A stretch of 64,000 bases of DNA. It comes from Treponema sp. OMZ 790 (lineage in GTDB: Bacteria; Spirochaetota; Spirochaetia; Treponematales; Treponemataceae). The DNA lies in the NCBI RefSeq assembly GCF_024181285.1, contig NZ_CP051201.1, positions 2,356,001 through 2,420,000 on the forward strand, given 5' to 3'. Position 1 is the stretch's first letter. The number at the start of each line of letters is the position of its first letter. Under the pieces are notes generated by a model. The model searched no databases and was not told the origin of the DNA. It saw nothing but the letters and a program-made list of their open reading frames with translations. A program made the translations under genes and the position numbers. Shown here in pieces: positions 49,124 through 59,022 of this stretch.

Positions 49124-49152
49124 TTGATTTTATTTTACGGTTTTGATATACT
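49124..49152 (+). promoter_or_regulatory. Promoter of the CDF transporter gene (predicted leaderless)
   Basis: TTGATT at 49124-49129, a 17-bp spacer, TATACT at 49147-49152. The ATG begins 7 nt after the -10 box and no Shine-Dalgarno is present. Confidence 0.7.
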
Positions 49153-49158
49153 ATAAAA

Positions 49159-50103
49159 ATGAATAGCGATAATAGAATAAAACTTGTCAGAATTGCATCT
49201 CTTACAGCCCTCATAGGAAATATAATAATATGTATTGCAAAACTTATAATAGGTATTTATGCACAAAGTCTTTCGGTAATAGGCGACGGCCTAGACTCGG
49301 CAACTGACGTAATAATATCGATCATTACACTTGCGGTGAGTTTTATAATAAACATACCTTCAGACAAAAAACATCCTTGGGGTCATCAGCGTGCTGAAAC
49401 AATGGCAGCTCTCATCTTATCATTTATAATAATGACAGCAGGGTTTCAACTTTTTCTTACAGCAGCAGGAAAACTAATAAATGTTTATAAAGGAACTGCA
49501 AATATTCCGATGCCCCACATACTTGCAGTTATCGTTACGGCATCTTCGATAGCCGTTAAACTCCTTTTAGCTTTAAATCAACATATTCTCGGCAAAAAAG
49601 CGGGAAGCATGATGATTCAGGCAAATGCAAAAAACATGACAAATGACGTTATTCTTTCTGCTTCGGTTTTAACCGGTCTTGCAATCTCATACTTTTTTAA
49701 TGCGCCGTTTTTTGATGCAATTACAGCCCTTTTGGTAAGTGTGTGGATTATGAAATCGGGCATAGAACTTTTTATAGAATTAAATGTTGAACTAATGGAT
49801 GGAAACACAAACGAGCTCTTATACAAAAAATTATTTGAAGCTGCAAATTCCGTTGAAGGCGCACATAATCCTCATCGAGCAAGAATAAGGAGGATGTCCA
49901 ATCTTTTAGATATTGATCTGGATATAGAAGTTGATGCCAAAATAAGTATCTGCGAAGGCCACTGTATCGCTGAAAAGGTAACTTCTGCAATAAAAGAAAA
50001 GATAGAAAATGTTTATGATGTAATGATACATGTTGAACCCTACGGCATCTGCAACTGCGAAGCCGAAGGGTTCGGCCTATCCGAAAAAGACATTGAAGCC
50101 TAA
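49159..50103 (+). CDS. Cation diffusion facilitator family transporter
   Basis: A 314-aa metal exporter with six membrane helices. Metal-binding signatures are DGLDSATDVI (helix 2), HPWGHQRAETMAAL and ANAKNMTNDVILSASVL (helix 5). The C-terminal cytoplasmic domain includes RIRRMSNLLDIDLDIEVDAKISICEGHCIAEKV and IHVEPYGICNCEAEG, with additional Cys and His that may bind metal. The transported ion (Zn, Mn or Fe) is uncertain. The last 4 bp overlap the convergent carboxypeptidase gene. Confidence 0.93.
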   Translation: MNSDNRIKLVRIASLTALIGNIIICIAKLIIGIYAQSLSVIGDGLDSATDVIISIITLAVSFIINIPSDKKHPWGHQRAETMAALILSFIIMTAGFQLFLTAAGKLINVYKGTANIPMPHILAVIVTASSIAVKLLLALNQHILGKKAGSMMIQANAKNMTNDVILSASVLTGLAISYFFNAPFFDAITALLVSVWIMKSGIELFIELNVELMDGNTNELLYKKLFEAANSVEGAHNPHRARIRRMSNLLDIDLDIEVDAKISICEGHCIAEKVTSAIKEKIENVYDVMIHVEPYGICNCEAEGFGLSEKDIEA

Positions 50104-50903
50104 TTGAGTTTTGCTTTTTGTTTTTTCCAAATATGAATGAACTCCAGCATATATTGCTGAACATCACCGAACCATTCTTTTTGAAACTTGCAAGCCTCAA
50201 CGCCTAAATATCTGTAATGCCAACTTTCCCATTTATAGCCCGTAATATGCTCCATATGCTTTGGATAGGAAAGCGACCAGCCGTACTTCCACGCATTCTT
50301 AAGCATCCATTTCCCTGCAGCAGTACCGGCATAAGAATTCGAAATACTGCCGAAATCTACAACAGTACCCAGCTGATGCTGACTTGCCCCGGGAGGTGCT
50401 GAAAAAGATAAGGCTTTCTTTTTACCGTATACACGAACATATCTTGCAAAAAGTTTTGATTGATAATTATAAGGTCTATAAGCCGAACTTACCCATATTT
50501 TTATTCCATCTTTTTTTGCTGCCTCTGCCATCTTTTGTAAAGGCCGTTCTGCAATTTTTGCCAGATAAATATCGAATCGATCGAGAAGATATTTTCTGTC
50601 TTTCATATTGAACAACAATATAACGTTTTTAGGCTTATAAGTATTATCAAGAAGATGCTTTTTATCGACCAAAATCAATTCTCCTTCTTTTTCTGCAGCC
50701 AAAACTTTATTTAAGTCTTTAAAAAACTTTTTTTTATTTTTGTTTATTTTATCGCGTATATTTTGCGGAAGAATTTTTGAAAATTCAACATAATTTTTTT
50801 TATATACATTTTCATCCGAATCTGTTTTATCATTTGGATAGATGCAAAGTATTAAAATAAAAAAGAAAGAGAGAAAAAAATACTTCTTTAGAGTAGAATG
50901 CAT
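50100..50903 (-). CDS. M15 (VanY-type) D-alanyl-D-alanine carboxypeptidase
   Basis: A 267-aa secreted protein with signal peptide (KKYFFLSFFFILILCIYPND). The zinc peptidase domain carries SSAYRPYNYQSKLF, SAPPGASQHQLGTVVDFG (SxHxxGxAxD-type motif with His and Asp ligands) and ESWHYRYLG (catalytic Glu and third ligand His). All metal ligands are present. It trims the terminal D-Ala of peptidoglycan stems in the periplasm. It is the last gene of the phosphatase-phosphatase-STAS operon, 23 bp after the STAS gene, which links wall remodelling to that signalling module. Confidence 0.93.
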   Translation of the reverse strand: MHSTLKKYFFLSFFFILILCIYPNDKTDSDENVYKKNYVEFSKILPQNIRDKINKNKKKFFKDLNKVLAAEKEGELILVDKKHLLDNTYKPKNVILLFNMKDRKYLLDRFDIYLAKIAERPLQKMAEAAKKDGIKIWVSSAYRPYNYQSKLFARYVRVYGKKKALSFSAPPGASQHQLGTVVDFGSISNSYAGTAAGKWMLKNAWKYGWSLSYPKHMEHITGYKWESWHYRYLGVEACKFQKEWFGDVQQYMLEFIHIWKKQKAKLN

Positions 50904-50926
50904 ACTTTAATATTTATAAAAATTAT

Positions 50927-51250
50927 TTATATCTCATCAACAGAATGGATAATATTGAATACATCCGAAAAACCGGTTGTGTCCAAAGCCATTTTGACAT
51001 CTTTTGCAGGATTCAAAATATACAGTTTATGTCCGTTATCTTCGCCGTCATTATGTGCAGACATTAACACGCCGATACCCGATGATGAAAGACTTATCAC
51101 CTTTGATAAATCTAAAATCACATCATTATCTTTAATCGCCGAATATACTTTTTTTTCAAAGTCACCTGACGTATAAAGATTGACGGTACCCTCGACAGTT
51201 AATAACAAACATCCGGATACATTTGATTCATTAATAATTAAATTTTCCAT
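50927..51250 (-). CDS. STAS-domain anti-sigma factor antagonist
   Basis: A 107-aa single-domain protein with the SpoIIAA/RsbV-like fold: GCLLLTVEGTVNLYTSGDFEKKVYSAI, DVILDLSKVISLSSSGIGVLMSAHN. The Ser in SLSSSGIGVL is at the position phosphorylated by anti-sigma kinases and dephosphorylated by PP2C phosphatases. It lies 12 bp after two such phosphatases. No anti-sigma kinase gene (RsbW/SpoIIAB type) is in the window, so the output of the switch is not known. Confidence 0.93.
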   Translation of the reverse strand: MENLIINESNVSGCLLLTVEGTVNLYTSGDFEKKVYSAIKDNDVILDLSKVISLSSSGIGVLMSAHNDGEDNGHKLYILNPAKDVKMALDTTGFSDVFNIIHSVDEI

Positions 51251-51262
51251 AGTACATCCTTT

Positions 51263-53389
51263 TTATATATGTTTAAACGTCATGATAGTGATATCGTCTT
51301 CAATTTCTTTGGCAATATAATCCAAAAAAGTTCTATATATGATATTAGAAATTTCGTTTGCGGATTTTGTTTTATTTGCTGCAATCAATCGACTGACTCT
51401 GTCATTTCCGAATTTATCACCTTTTAAGTTTTTAGAATCCAACAAACCATCAGTCGTAAAAACTATAATATCGTTACGGTTCATTGTGATTCTTCTAACC
51501 TTTAAAAATGGCCTTATATTTTTTACAAAACCCAATACTTTTCCTTCACCTTGAATCTCTATAACATTTTTATAAGAATCGATATACATCGACATAAGAG
51601 GAATACCGCAGTTAAGATAATAAATTGTAGATGTTTTAAAATCAATGATACCGAAAAGTCCGGCAAGGAAAGTTCCTTTGGGAAGATTATCTTTAATAAA
51701 AGAATTTATTTTTACTACAAGTTCTTTAAAATCCGGAGTTTCAGAAAGATAGGTATGTAGAACCGATTTTAAAATAACCATCGACATACTTGCACTCAAT
51801 CCCTTACCGGAAACGTCTCCTATCAAAAATAAATATCTATCTTCAGACAATCTAATAAAGTCTGTAAAATCGCCTCCCAGTTGATGGGCTGAAAAGGCAA
51901 TCGAATCCACATCAATAACCTTTTTTTCGACGATATCGATATTCTTTTGAATTGCCCCGATAATCTGATCCGACATTTCGATTTCACGGTCAAGAATAAG
52001 AACTATATCCTGTTTTGCTATATTTCTCAAATAATAAACAACCAAGAAAAAATATGAATAAAGACTTTTCAATACATCAAAATCATAAGCAGTATAAGCT
52101 TCATTCTTTTTCTTAGCAGAAATAGCTATAACGCCTATCAATTTTTGTCCTTCACGAACGCATATTAAAATTTCGGAATATGTACTGTTCATAAAACCGA
52201 TCAAGTCACTTCTTACATTCAAAAAGTCGGGGTTTGTTAAAACCTGAGACCTCATTACAACCTGAATATTTTCATTCAATAAAAATTCAAAAATAGGCTG
52301 TTTAGCATTAAAGCCGGTGTTTATATCCAATGTAGAATAAACAGGCTCCAGTATTTCATTTTCACTCGCAATTAAAATACTGATAGATCCGGCGCGCAGT
52401 TGAGCCAATAAAACATTTGAGAAGTTTTTCATGACCTTTTCGCGGCCTTCGGTATAATCAATTTTTTGTAATTTTTCTTCGATAGCTTTTGCATACTCGG
52501 AAGTATCACCAAAAAACCATCTCATTTTTTGCGATACAAAATTTCGAATGACAAGAAAAATAAAGGCGCCGATTATCAACAAAACAACTTGCAGATAAAA
52601 GTTTCTTACATATGTCAAAACCCAAGAAGCCCAAAATCCCGTCACAGCAGCAAAAATTAAAATAAAAATTAAAAACCTCAATAAAATAAAACCTAATCGT
52701 TTTCTGTCATAAACCATTGAGGTTGAAAAACCGTATGATGCAAAGAAGATTAAAAACAAATATCCTAAAGGGTTTATTGCAATCGCCCATGAAAAAATAT
52801 GAGCGATATAATGTACAGTACTCCAAATTACCGCACTAAAAAGAAGAGCCGTAAAATAAATAGCCATCTGCTGCCGATAAATTCTGCCGGGTTCTTTAAT
52901 GATTTTAAAAACGGAAACAGCCATCGCTAAAATAGGCACTTCCAACAGAAGAAGTCTTTGAAACATATCTGCAGCGGAACTGCCTGCTATCATTGCCGAA
53001 TTAAATTTAAAACCTAACAAGGCATTCCAAGAAAAACTTTTTATAAAGAAGATTGCCAGCGCGGCTATACCTGCGTGCAAGACGGCATTAAAGATTGTAA
53101 AGGAAAAGTTTTTTTTATTTTCAAAGCGCGGCATTTTTATTGTAAACTGCAAGGTAAAAAACGAAATTGCAGCCATCCCAAGCATGAATATTTTTGAGAT
53201 AGGAACAATTACCGCAGAAATATTAAAATATATAGACAATATTAATGCCAAAAAAAGCAAGGTCGTTATTGCCGTACTTACTGCGATCATAAAAAGATCC
53301 CGAGCATAGGGCTCCTTTTTATAACCCAGATTTATTGCAAGTATCGTTAAAACAACAAGAAAAAAGAATACAAAAACAATCAGACCCAT
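51263..53389 (-). CDS. Membrane-bound PP2C/SpoIIE-type serine phosphatase with GAF domain
   Basis: A 708-aa signalling phosphatase. Residues 1-290 contain about 8-9 hydrophobic helices, then comes a GAF-like domain (about 310-465: KVMKNFSNVLLAQLRAGSISILIASENEILEPVYSTL...). The C-terminal SpoIIE phosphatase (about 490-705) has AHQLGGDFTDFIRLSEDRYLFLIGDVSGKGLSASMSMVILKSVLHTY and DIIVFTTDGLLDSKN. The metal-binding Asp residues (GGDF, GDVSGKG, TTDG) are present. It likely dephosphorylates the STAS protein encoded 12 bp downstream in response to a membrane or small-molecule signal. It is 3 bp after the upstream phosphatase. Confidence 0.92.
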   Translation of the reverse strand: MGLIVFVFFFLVVLTILAINLGYKKEPYARDLFMIAVSTAITTLLFLALILSIYFNISAVIVPISKIFMLGMAAISFFTLQFTIKMPRFENKKNFSFTIFNAVLHAGIAALAIFFIKSFSWNALLGFKFNSAMIAGSSAADMFQRLLLLEVPILAMAVSVFKIIKEPGRIYRQQMAIYFTALLFSAVIWSTVHYIAHIFSWAIAINPLGYLFLIFFASYGFSTSMVYDRKRLGFILLRFLIFILIFAAVTGFWASWVLTYVRNFYLQVVLLIIGAFIFLVIRNFVSQKMRWFFGDTSEYAKAIEEKLQKIDYTEGREKVMKNFSNVLLAQLRAGSISILIASENEILEPVYSTLDINTGFNAKQPIFEFLLNENIQVVMRSQVLTNPDFLNVRSDLIGFMNSTYSEILICVREGQKLIGVIAISAKKKNEAYTAYDFDVLKSLYSYFFLVVYYLRNIAKQDIVLILDREIEMSDQIIGAIQKNIDIVEKKVIDVDSIAFSAHQLGGDFTDFIRLSEDRYLFLIGDVSGKGLSASMSMVILKSVLHTYLSETPDFKELVVKINSFIKDNLPKGTFLAGLFGIIDFKTSTIYYLNCGIPLMSMYIDSYKNVIEIQGEGKVLGFVKNIRPFLKVRRITMNRNDIIVFTTDGLLDSKNLKGDKFGNDRVSRLIAANKTKSANEISNIIYRTFLDYIAKEIEDDITIMTFKHI

Positions 53390-53392
53390 AAC

Positions 53393-54844
53393 TTACCCCT
53401 TTACCTTAGCACACATTATTGTAATGTCATCCCTCATGGGCTGATTACCTGTATGGGCATAAGCCATTCCTGCGACCTTCTCGACAATATCTTCTGCACT
53501 ATCTTTAACAAAAGATTTTATAGATTCCATATAATTATCGGTCTCGGCCAATTCAACACCTTCATTGTTCATAGATTCAGGAACACCGTCCGTCATCATT
53601 AAAATTACATCACCCCTATAAAGCGGTCTCTCATGAACTTCAATCTTATCGAATTCGATAATTCCTACAATACTGCAAGTAGATTCAAGAACCTTTACCT
53701 TGTAACCGTCAGGAGATTCCGTAAGAATCATAGGGTCTTCCATCGAAGCGTTAACATATTTTATGGTCATTTTTTCCGTATCGACGAGGCCCAAAAATAA
53801 AACAGTGTACTTATCCAAAAGTCCCATTCGTTTTATGGCGCTGTCAACAGCAAGAATCAAAGCAGGAAGGTCTTCTTTATTTTTGGCTATCTTGATAGTA
53901 TTAACAACAATACCCATAACCAATGCTGCAGAAAGCCCCTTTCCCGAAACGTCTCCTACAACAAGAAGAGTTTTATTGTCATCTATTTTTATGGCATCAT
54001 AATAGTCGCCCGATACGTTTACAAGAGGTTTAAAATAAGCTGCCAGCTCAAGCATAGGCATTTCAGGAAGCTTTTGAGGAAGGAAGGCTTTTTGCGTATT
54101 TGCAACCATGTTCCATTCCTGACTCAATTCCGAAAAATATAAGAGCTGTTCAAGAGTAGAAATTCTGTTTTGATAACTTAAAAATTCCGAAAACATTGTG
54201 TTAAAAATTTCAGGTTCTATCTCATTAAAATATCCGCAAATGATAAAAAAATGAATATCGTCTAATAAAACCGCAGCAATACGGGCTTTTTTTAGCGTAC
54301 ATTTTTGCATATCGGCATTAAAATAATAAACACCCGGCTTATATTCCGCCGTAATTTCATTTAGCGAAGTAAAGGTTTCAGGAGAAGAAATAAATCTTGA
54401 TGAGCTGTTATATAAAACAATATTATTGCCGGCATCTACGAGCATAACCGAACAATCACCGGCATACTCAAGTTCAGTTTGAACCGCATCTATCAAGTTT
54501 TCAATTGTATAGCAGAACCTCAGCCTTTCCAAAAAAGAGACAAATATTTTATTCTTTGGCCGAGCATATTCCGTGTTTTCTATTTTTTTATAGAACGTCC
54601 GCAAAAGATAATCCGTAAAGATAGCAACAATAATAAAAACCAATGCTCCTATGGCAAAGCGGTGTTCTTGTCTTATTTCAGGGATTCTTGCCAACCGGCT
54701 TAGAGCTAGGGTCATATCATTAGCAGAATAAAATTTGCCCAAAAACAAAAATCTAGGACTAACGAATATTGAGAAAAGAGCAAAAACACTGCCCATTCCA
54801 ATACTTATTAGAATATTAGAAAGCAATTTGCGTAATTTTATCAT
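53393..54844 (-). CDS. Membrane-anchored PP2C/SpoIIE-type serine phosphatase
   Basis: A 483-aa protein with two N-terminal transmembrane helices (about 10-32 and 63-85) enclosing a short loop. A GAF-like sensor region (about 100-230, LRFCYTIENLIDAVQTELEYAGDCSVMLVDAGNN) follows, then the SpoIIE domain. There it has FKPLVNVSGDYYDAIKIDDNKTLLVVGDVSGKGLSAALVMGIVV, DVILMMTDGVPESMN and MRDDITIMCAKV. Catalytic Asp residues are complete. It is the first gene of the four-gene operon ending in the M15 carboxypeptidase. Two parallel phosphatases before one STAS gene suggest that two different inputs converge on one switch. Confidence 0.92.
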   Translation of the reverse strand: MIKLRKLLSNILISIGMGSVFALFSIFVSPRFLFLGKFYSANDMTLALSRLARIPEIRQEHRFAIGALVFIIVAIFTDYLLRTFYKKIENTEYARPKNKIFVSFLERLRFCYTIENLIDAVQTELEYAGDCSVMLVDAGNNIVLYNSSSRFISSPETFTSLNEITAEYKPGVYYFNADMQKCTLKKARIAAVLLDDIHFFIICGYFNEIEPEIFNTMFSEFLSYQNRISTLEQLLYFSELSQEWNMVANTQKAFLPQKLPEMPMLELAAYFKPLVNVSGDYYDAIKIDDNKTLLVVGDVSGKGLSAALVMGIVVNTIKIAKNKEDLPALILAVDSAIKRMGLLDKYTVLFLGLVDTEKMTIKYVNASMEDPMILTESPDGYKVKVLESTCSIVGIIEFDKIEVHERPLYRGDVILMMTDGVPESMNNEGVELAETDNYMESIKSFVKDSAEDIVEKVAGMAYAHTGNQPMRDDITIMCAKVKG

Positions 54845-54930
54845 TAATGACCTCTCCAGCGTAGGAGATATTATACCATAAAATGAAATAAAGATAAAGT
54901 CTAAAGCAAAAAAAATTCAAACTGCCTATT

Positions 54931-56067
54931 TTAAGGCAAATCCTTTAAGGCTATGAGGTTCGGGGTCTCATTTTCGCCTTCAAGCTCGGAAATTTCCTGC
55001 AAAAGTTTTTTTGACTTTGACGATAATTTTGAAGGAATTTGCACTTGAATTTGAATGTAAAGATCGCCTTTTCGGCCTATGCCTGTAGGAACTCCTTCGC
55101 CGCGGATTCTTAAAAGTTTTCCGTTTTGTGTGCCGGCAGGGATTTTAAGCTTTAAGGTTTTTTCGTCAAGGGATTTGATGTTTATTTCTCCGCCCAAGGC
55201 AGCCTGTGTCATTGATATAGGCACTGCGCAGTAGAGGTCTATTCCGTTTCTCTCAAAATAAGGATGAGCTTGAACAAAGATAAATACAAAAAGATCTCCG
55301 TAATCTCCGCCTGACTGACCTGCGTTTCCTTGACTCGGAATGGTAATCCGTTTTCCGTTTTCGACACCGGCAGGAATGGTAACGATTATGCGCTGTTTTT
55401 TGCGCTCTAAACCGTTCCCTCCGCATTTTTTACACGGTTTTTCGATTATGGAACCTTCACCGCCGCAGGTGGGACATGGCCTAGATATAGAAAAGAAGCC
55501 CGTACTTTGGCGCACTTGCCCGGTACCTCTACAATCAGGACACATTCTTTTTGAGCTTCCGCTCTCGCTTCCTGTTCCGTGACATTCGGTGCACTTTTCG
55601 TTACGGGTGTAACTTAACTCGGCTTTTTTACCGTAGACTGCATCAACAAAAGAAATTTGAAGATCATAGCGAAGATTGGAACCGCGGATAGGGCCGGCAT
55701 GGCGGCCTCCGAAACCGGAAGCACGGGCAAAACCGCCTCCGAATAGATTTTCAAAAATATCCGAAAAGCTTCCGCCGAAGATGTCTTCAAAACCTTGGAA
55801 GGCCGAAGGATCATAGCCTCCGCCGCCCGACATTCCGTCTACACCGGCATGGCCGAATTGGTCGTACATGCTGCGCTTTTTTTCGTCTATAAGAATTTCA
55901 TAAGCTTCAGTAGCTTCTTTAAATTTTTCTTCAGCTGCCTTATCCCCTTGATTTTTATCGGGATGATATTTGATTGCTAATTTTCGATATGCTTTTTTGA
56001 TTTCGTCATTTGAGGCTCTTTTATCTACGCCTAAAACCTCGTAATAGTCTCTTTTAGATGCCGGCAC
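54931..56067 (-). CDS. dnaJ: Chaperone DnaJ
   Basis: A 378-aa Hsp40 co-chaperone that delivers clients to DnaK and stimulates its ATPase. The J domain has KYHPDKNQG (HPD). A Gly/Phe-rich region (70-125) follows, then the zinc-finger domain with four CxxCxGxG-type repeats ([32 protein letters not shown]) and two C-terminal substrate-binding beta domains. It lies 91 bp downstream of dnaK, separated by a hairpin at 56096-56141. Confidence 0.97.
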   Translation of the reverse strand: MPASKRDYYEVLGVDKRASNDEIKKAYRKLAIKYHPDKNQGDKAAEEKFKEATEAYEILIDEKKRSMYDQFGHAGVDGMSGGGGYDPSAFQGFEDIFGGSFSDIFENLFGGGFARASGFGGRHAGPIRGSNLRYDLQISFVDAVYGKKAELSYTRNEKCTECHGTGSESGSSKRMCPDCRGTGQVRQSTGFFSISRPCPTCGGEGSIIEKPCKKCGGNGLERKKQRIIVTIPAGVENGKRITIPSQGNAGQSGGDYGDLFVFIFVQAHPYFERNGIDLYCAVPISMTQAALGGEINIKSLDEKTLKLKIPAGTQNGKLLRIRGEGVPTGIGRKGDLYIQIQVQIPSKLSSKSKKLLQEISELEGENETPNLIALKDLP

Positions 56068-56095
56068 TAAAAACTCCCAGTATACAAATTTAATA

Positions 56096-56141
56096 GGCGG
56101 AGAAAAGAGAAATTATAAAATCTAAAGCCTCTTTCTCCGCC
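56096..56141. repeat. Stem-loop between dnaK and dnaJ
   Basis: GGCGGAGAAA (56096-56105) pairs with TTTCTCCGCC (56132-56141) around a 26-nt A/T-rich loop. No T-run follows on the minus strand. It may set relative dnaK and dnaJ mRNA levels by processing or partial termination. Confidence 0.6.
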
Positions 56142-56158
56142 GTTTTAGTTCTTAAAAT

Positions 56159-58105
56159 TTATTTATCATTATCATCATTTACGACTTCATAGTCAACATC
56201 ATCGGCTGTGCCTGTGTTGGGCCCTGCTCCGGAAGCGCCGTAATTGGGGCCGCCCTGCTGAGCTCCTTGAGCACCTGCGTTGGGGTCTGCTCCTGCTTGA
56301 GCTCCCTGCTGCTTGTACATTTCTTCTGCAATCTTATAGGCTGCCTGCTGGAGACTTTCAGTCTTTGCCTTAATGTCGGCAGTATTATCGGAAGCAAGGG
56401 CCTGTCTTAAATCGGCTATTGCAGTTTCGATGTTTTGTTTATCGGCAGCTCCTATCTTGTCTCCCATTTCTTTAAGAGTTTTTTCGGTTTGATAAATAAG
56501 AGAGTCTGCATTATTCTTTGCCTCAACCTTTTCTCTTTCGAGCTTATCGTTTTCGGCATTGGCCTCAGCCTCTTTAACCATCCTGTCGATTTCGCTCTCG
56601 CTTAGGCCGCTTGAGCTTTCGATGCGGATGTGCTGTTCCTTTCCGGTTCCGAGGTCCTTAGCCGAAACGTGAACGATACCGTTTGCGTCAATATCGAAGG
56701 TAACTTCAATCTGCGGAACACCGCGGGGTGCAGGAGGAATACCTACGAGGTCAAAGTTGCCGAGAGTTCTGTTCTGGCTGGCCATACCGCGTTCCCCCTG
56801 CAATACATGGATAGAAACGGCAGTCTGTCCGTCGGCAGCCGTCGAGAAGACCTGACTCTTTCTCGTCGGAATAGTGGTATTTCGGTTGATAAGGGGAGTA
56901 AATACGCCGCCCATTGTCTCGATACCCAATGAAAGCGGAGTAACGTCCAAGAGAAGAACATCTTTAACGTCTCCGCCCAAGATACCGCCCTGAATAGCGG
57001 CTCCCATTGCTACGGCCTCATCGGGGTTTACGCTCTTAGAGCCTTCTTTACCGAAGATTTCTTTTATAATCTGCAAAATTTTGGGCATTCGGGTTGAACC
57101 GCCGACCAAAAGAATTTCGTCGATTTTGTCGGGAGTGATGCCTGCATCCTTCAATGCTTTTCGGCAAGGCTCCTTTGTTCTTTCAAAGAGGTCTTCGGTC
57201 ATCTGTTCAAACTTAGCCCTGGATAGACTCTTTTGTAAGTGCTTAGGCCCGTTTGCATCGGCTGTGATAAAGGGCAAGTTTATATCGGCATTTGCAACGG
57301 AAGAAAGTTCAATCTTTGCCTTTTCGGCAGCCTCGCGCAAGCGCTGTAAGGCCATCCTATCCTTGGAAAGGTCGATACCGGTATCCTTTTTAAACTCGTC
57401 AACGAGCCAGTTTACTATTCGATTATCAAAGTCGTCACCGCCTAAATGGGTATCTCCGTTTGTGGATTTTACTTCAAAAACGCCGTCACCCAGTTCAAGA
57501 ATAGAAATATCGAAGGTTCCTCCTCCAAGGTCATATACGGCGATTGTTTTTTCTTTTTTGGAGTCCTTGTTAAAACCGAAGGCCAAGGAAGCGGCAGTGG
57601 GCTCGTTTATAATTCGCTTTACTTCCAAACCGGCGATTTTTCCGGCATCCTTTGTTGCTTGTCTCTGAGCATCATTAAAATAAGCCGGAACAGTTATAAC
57701 AGCTTCGGTTACGGTTTCGCCGAGATAGTCTTCGGCTGTTTTCTTCATTTTCTGCAAGGTAAAGGCGGAAATTTCCTGTGTGGAATAAAGTTTTCCGTCA
57801 ATGTCGATTCTTACATCGTCGCCCTGAGGTACAATTTTGTAGGGAACACGCTTTAACTCGTCTGTGAGTTCATTGTAGCGGTGTCCGATAAAGCGCTTTA
57901 CCGAGTAAACCGTTCTTTCGGGGTTGGTAATCATTTGGTTTTTTGCAGGCTGTCCTACAACCCTTTCATCTTTTGAGGTAAAGCCTACGATGGACGGAGT
58001 TGTTCTTCCGCCTTCAGAGTTCGGTATAACGACAGGCTCGCCGCCTTCCATTACCGATACGCAAGAGTTTGTTGTTCCCAAGTCAATTCCTATAATCTTT
58101 CCCAT
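56159..58105 (-). CDS. dnaK: Molecular chaperone DnaK (Hsp70)
   Basis: A 648-aa Hsp70. The ATPase domain has [44 protein letters not shown] and [13 protein letters not shown]. The substrate-binding domain follows ([36 protein letters not shown]). The tail is Gln/Gly/Ala-rich and ends [11 protein letters not shown]. The ATG at 58105 is preferred (GGAG 9 nt upstream), with an in-frame TTG 6 nt earlier. It lies 19 bp after grpE. Confidence 0.98.
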   Translation of the reverse strand: MGKIIGIDLGTTNSCVSVMEGGEPVVIPNSEGGRTTPSIVGFTSKDERVVGQPAKNQMITNPERTVYSVKRFIGHRYNELTDELKRVPYKIVPQGDDVRIDIDGKLYSTQEISAFTLQKMKKTAEDYLGETVTEAVITVPAYFNDAQRQATKDAGKIAGLEVKRIINEPTAASLAFGFNKDSKKEKTIAVYDLGGGTFDISILELGDGVFEVKSTNGDTHLGGDDFDNRIVNWLVDEFKKDTGIDLSKDRMALQRLREAAEKAKIELSSVANADINLPFITADANGPKHLQKSLSRAKFEQMTEDLFERTKEPCRKALKDAGITPDKIDEILLVGGSTRMPKILQIIKEIFGKEGSKSVNPDEAVAMGAAIQGGILGGDVKDVLLLDVTPLSLGIETMGGVFTPLINRNTTIPTRKSQVFSTAADGQTAVSIHVLQGERGMASQNRTLGNFDLVGIPPAPRGVPQIEVTFDIDANGIVHVSAKDLGTGKEQHIRIESSSGLSESEIDRMVKEAEANAENDKLEREKVEAKNNADSLIYQTEKTLKEMGDKIGAADKQNIETAIADLRQALASDNTADIKAKTESLQQAAYKIAEEMYKQQGAQAGADPNAGAQGAQQGGPNYGASGAGPNTGTADDVDYEVVNDDNDK

Positions 58106-58124
58106 TTTCAATATCTCCTATTAC

Positions 58125-58877
58125 CTAATTTTCGTTTGTTTTATCGGCGGCTTCGTTTTCTTCCGCCTCTTTTTCATCCTGCTTTTGGGCAGGCATTAAG
58201 ACCATTACCTTGGAGTGACGGATCACTCTTTCCTTTAGTTTATAACCCTTTTGGAGTTCTTCCCCTACAACAGCCTCTTTTACATCAGGAGACTGAATCA
58301 TCGAAACTGCTTCGTGAAGGTTCGGGTCAAAGGCTTCTCCCTTTGCAGGGTAATAGCTAAGTCCGTACTTTGAGCTCAGCATAGAAACCATTTGTTTTTT
58401 TATCATCACAACGCCTTCAGCAAAGGCATTGCTTGCGGCTTCTCCACCTTGATTTTTACCGGCATCGATAGCCCTGTCAAAATCATCCAGAACCTGTACA
58501 AGATCCAAAAGCAGATTACCGTTTGCATAGTCGATAGCTTCCTGCTTTTCCCTAATCATACGCTTGCGGTAGTTTTCAAAATCCGCAGCCTTGCGTAAAT
58601 ACTGATCCTGCCAGTCCTTACATTGAGCTTCCGATTCTTCGAGTCTTTTTGCAAGCTCAGAAGCCTTATCATTTTCCGTTTCTTTTCCGCATGTTTCGCC
58701 GGTAGAAGCGTTTTGCTCTGCTTTTTCTTCTTGAGGGATTTCTTTTGAAGCTTCACAACCGCATCCGGCCCCTTGTTCATCTTTCACGGCAGACTCATCT
58801 TTAGGCTGAAGGTCTTTTTCAAGTTCTTCCTTCTCCGCCTGTTTTTTATCGGCCTGCTTTTCATGATTCTTACTCAT
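58125..58877 (-). CDS. grpE: Nucleotide exchange factor GrpE
   Basis: A 250-aa protein. The first 80 residues are extremely Glu/Lys-rich with several Cys (GAGCGCEASKEI), an extension longer than in E. coli GrpE (197 aa). The core has the long coiled coil and YLRKAADFENYRKRMIREKQEAIDYANGNLLLDLVQVLDDFDRAID, then the beta-wing KGYKLKERVIRHSKVMVL. It releases ADP from DnaK. It heads grpE-dnaK-dnaJ. No hrcA gene precedes it and no CIRCE inverted repeat was seen in the 145-bp upstream region. Confidence 0.96.
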   Translation of the reverse strand: MSKNHEKQADKKQAEKEELEKDLQPKDESAVKDEQGAGCGCEASKEIPQEEKAEQNASTGETCGKETENDKASELAKRLEESEAQCKDWQDQYLRKAADFENYRKRMIREKQEAIDYANGNLLLDLVQVLDDFDRAIDAGKNQGGEAASNAFAEGVVMIKKQMVSMLSSKYGLSYYPAKGEAFDPNLHEAVSMIQSPDVKEAVVGEELQKGYKLKERVIRHSKVMVLMPAQKQDEKEAEENEAADKTNEN

Positions 58878-59022
58878 TTGAACTCCAACTATAGCTATAA
58901 CTTTATCTTACTAAGAAGATACTAATAGAAAAAAAAAGGGTCAATAGCTTTTCTAAAATCATACCGTATTTTTTAAGATTTTTATTGTAAAACTACGCAA
59001 GCACTATGAATTAAAATAATAA

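Noticed and set aside
57081..57668. Long plus-strand open frame opposite dnaK
   Set aside because: It is a shadow of the strongly conserved dnaK codons, with no ribosome site or recognisable domain.
58878..59022. CIRCE operator upstream of grpE
   Set aside because: No TTAGCACTC-N9-GAGTGCTAA-like inverted repeat is present.
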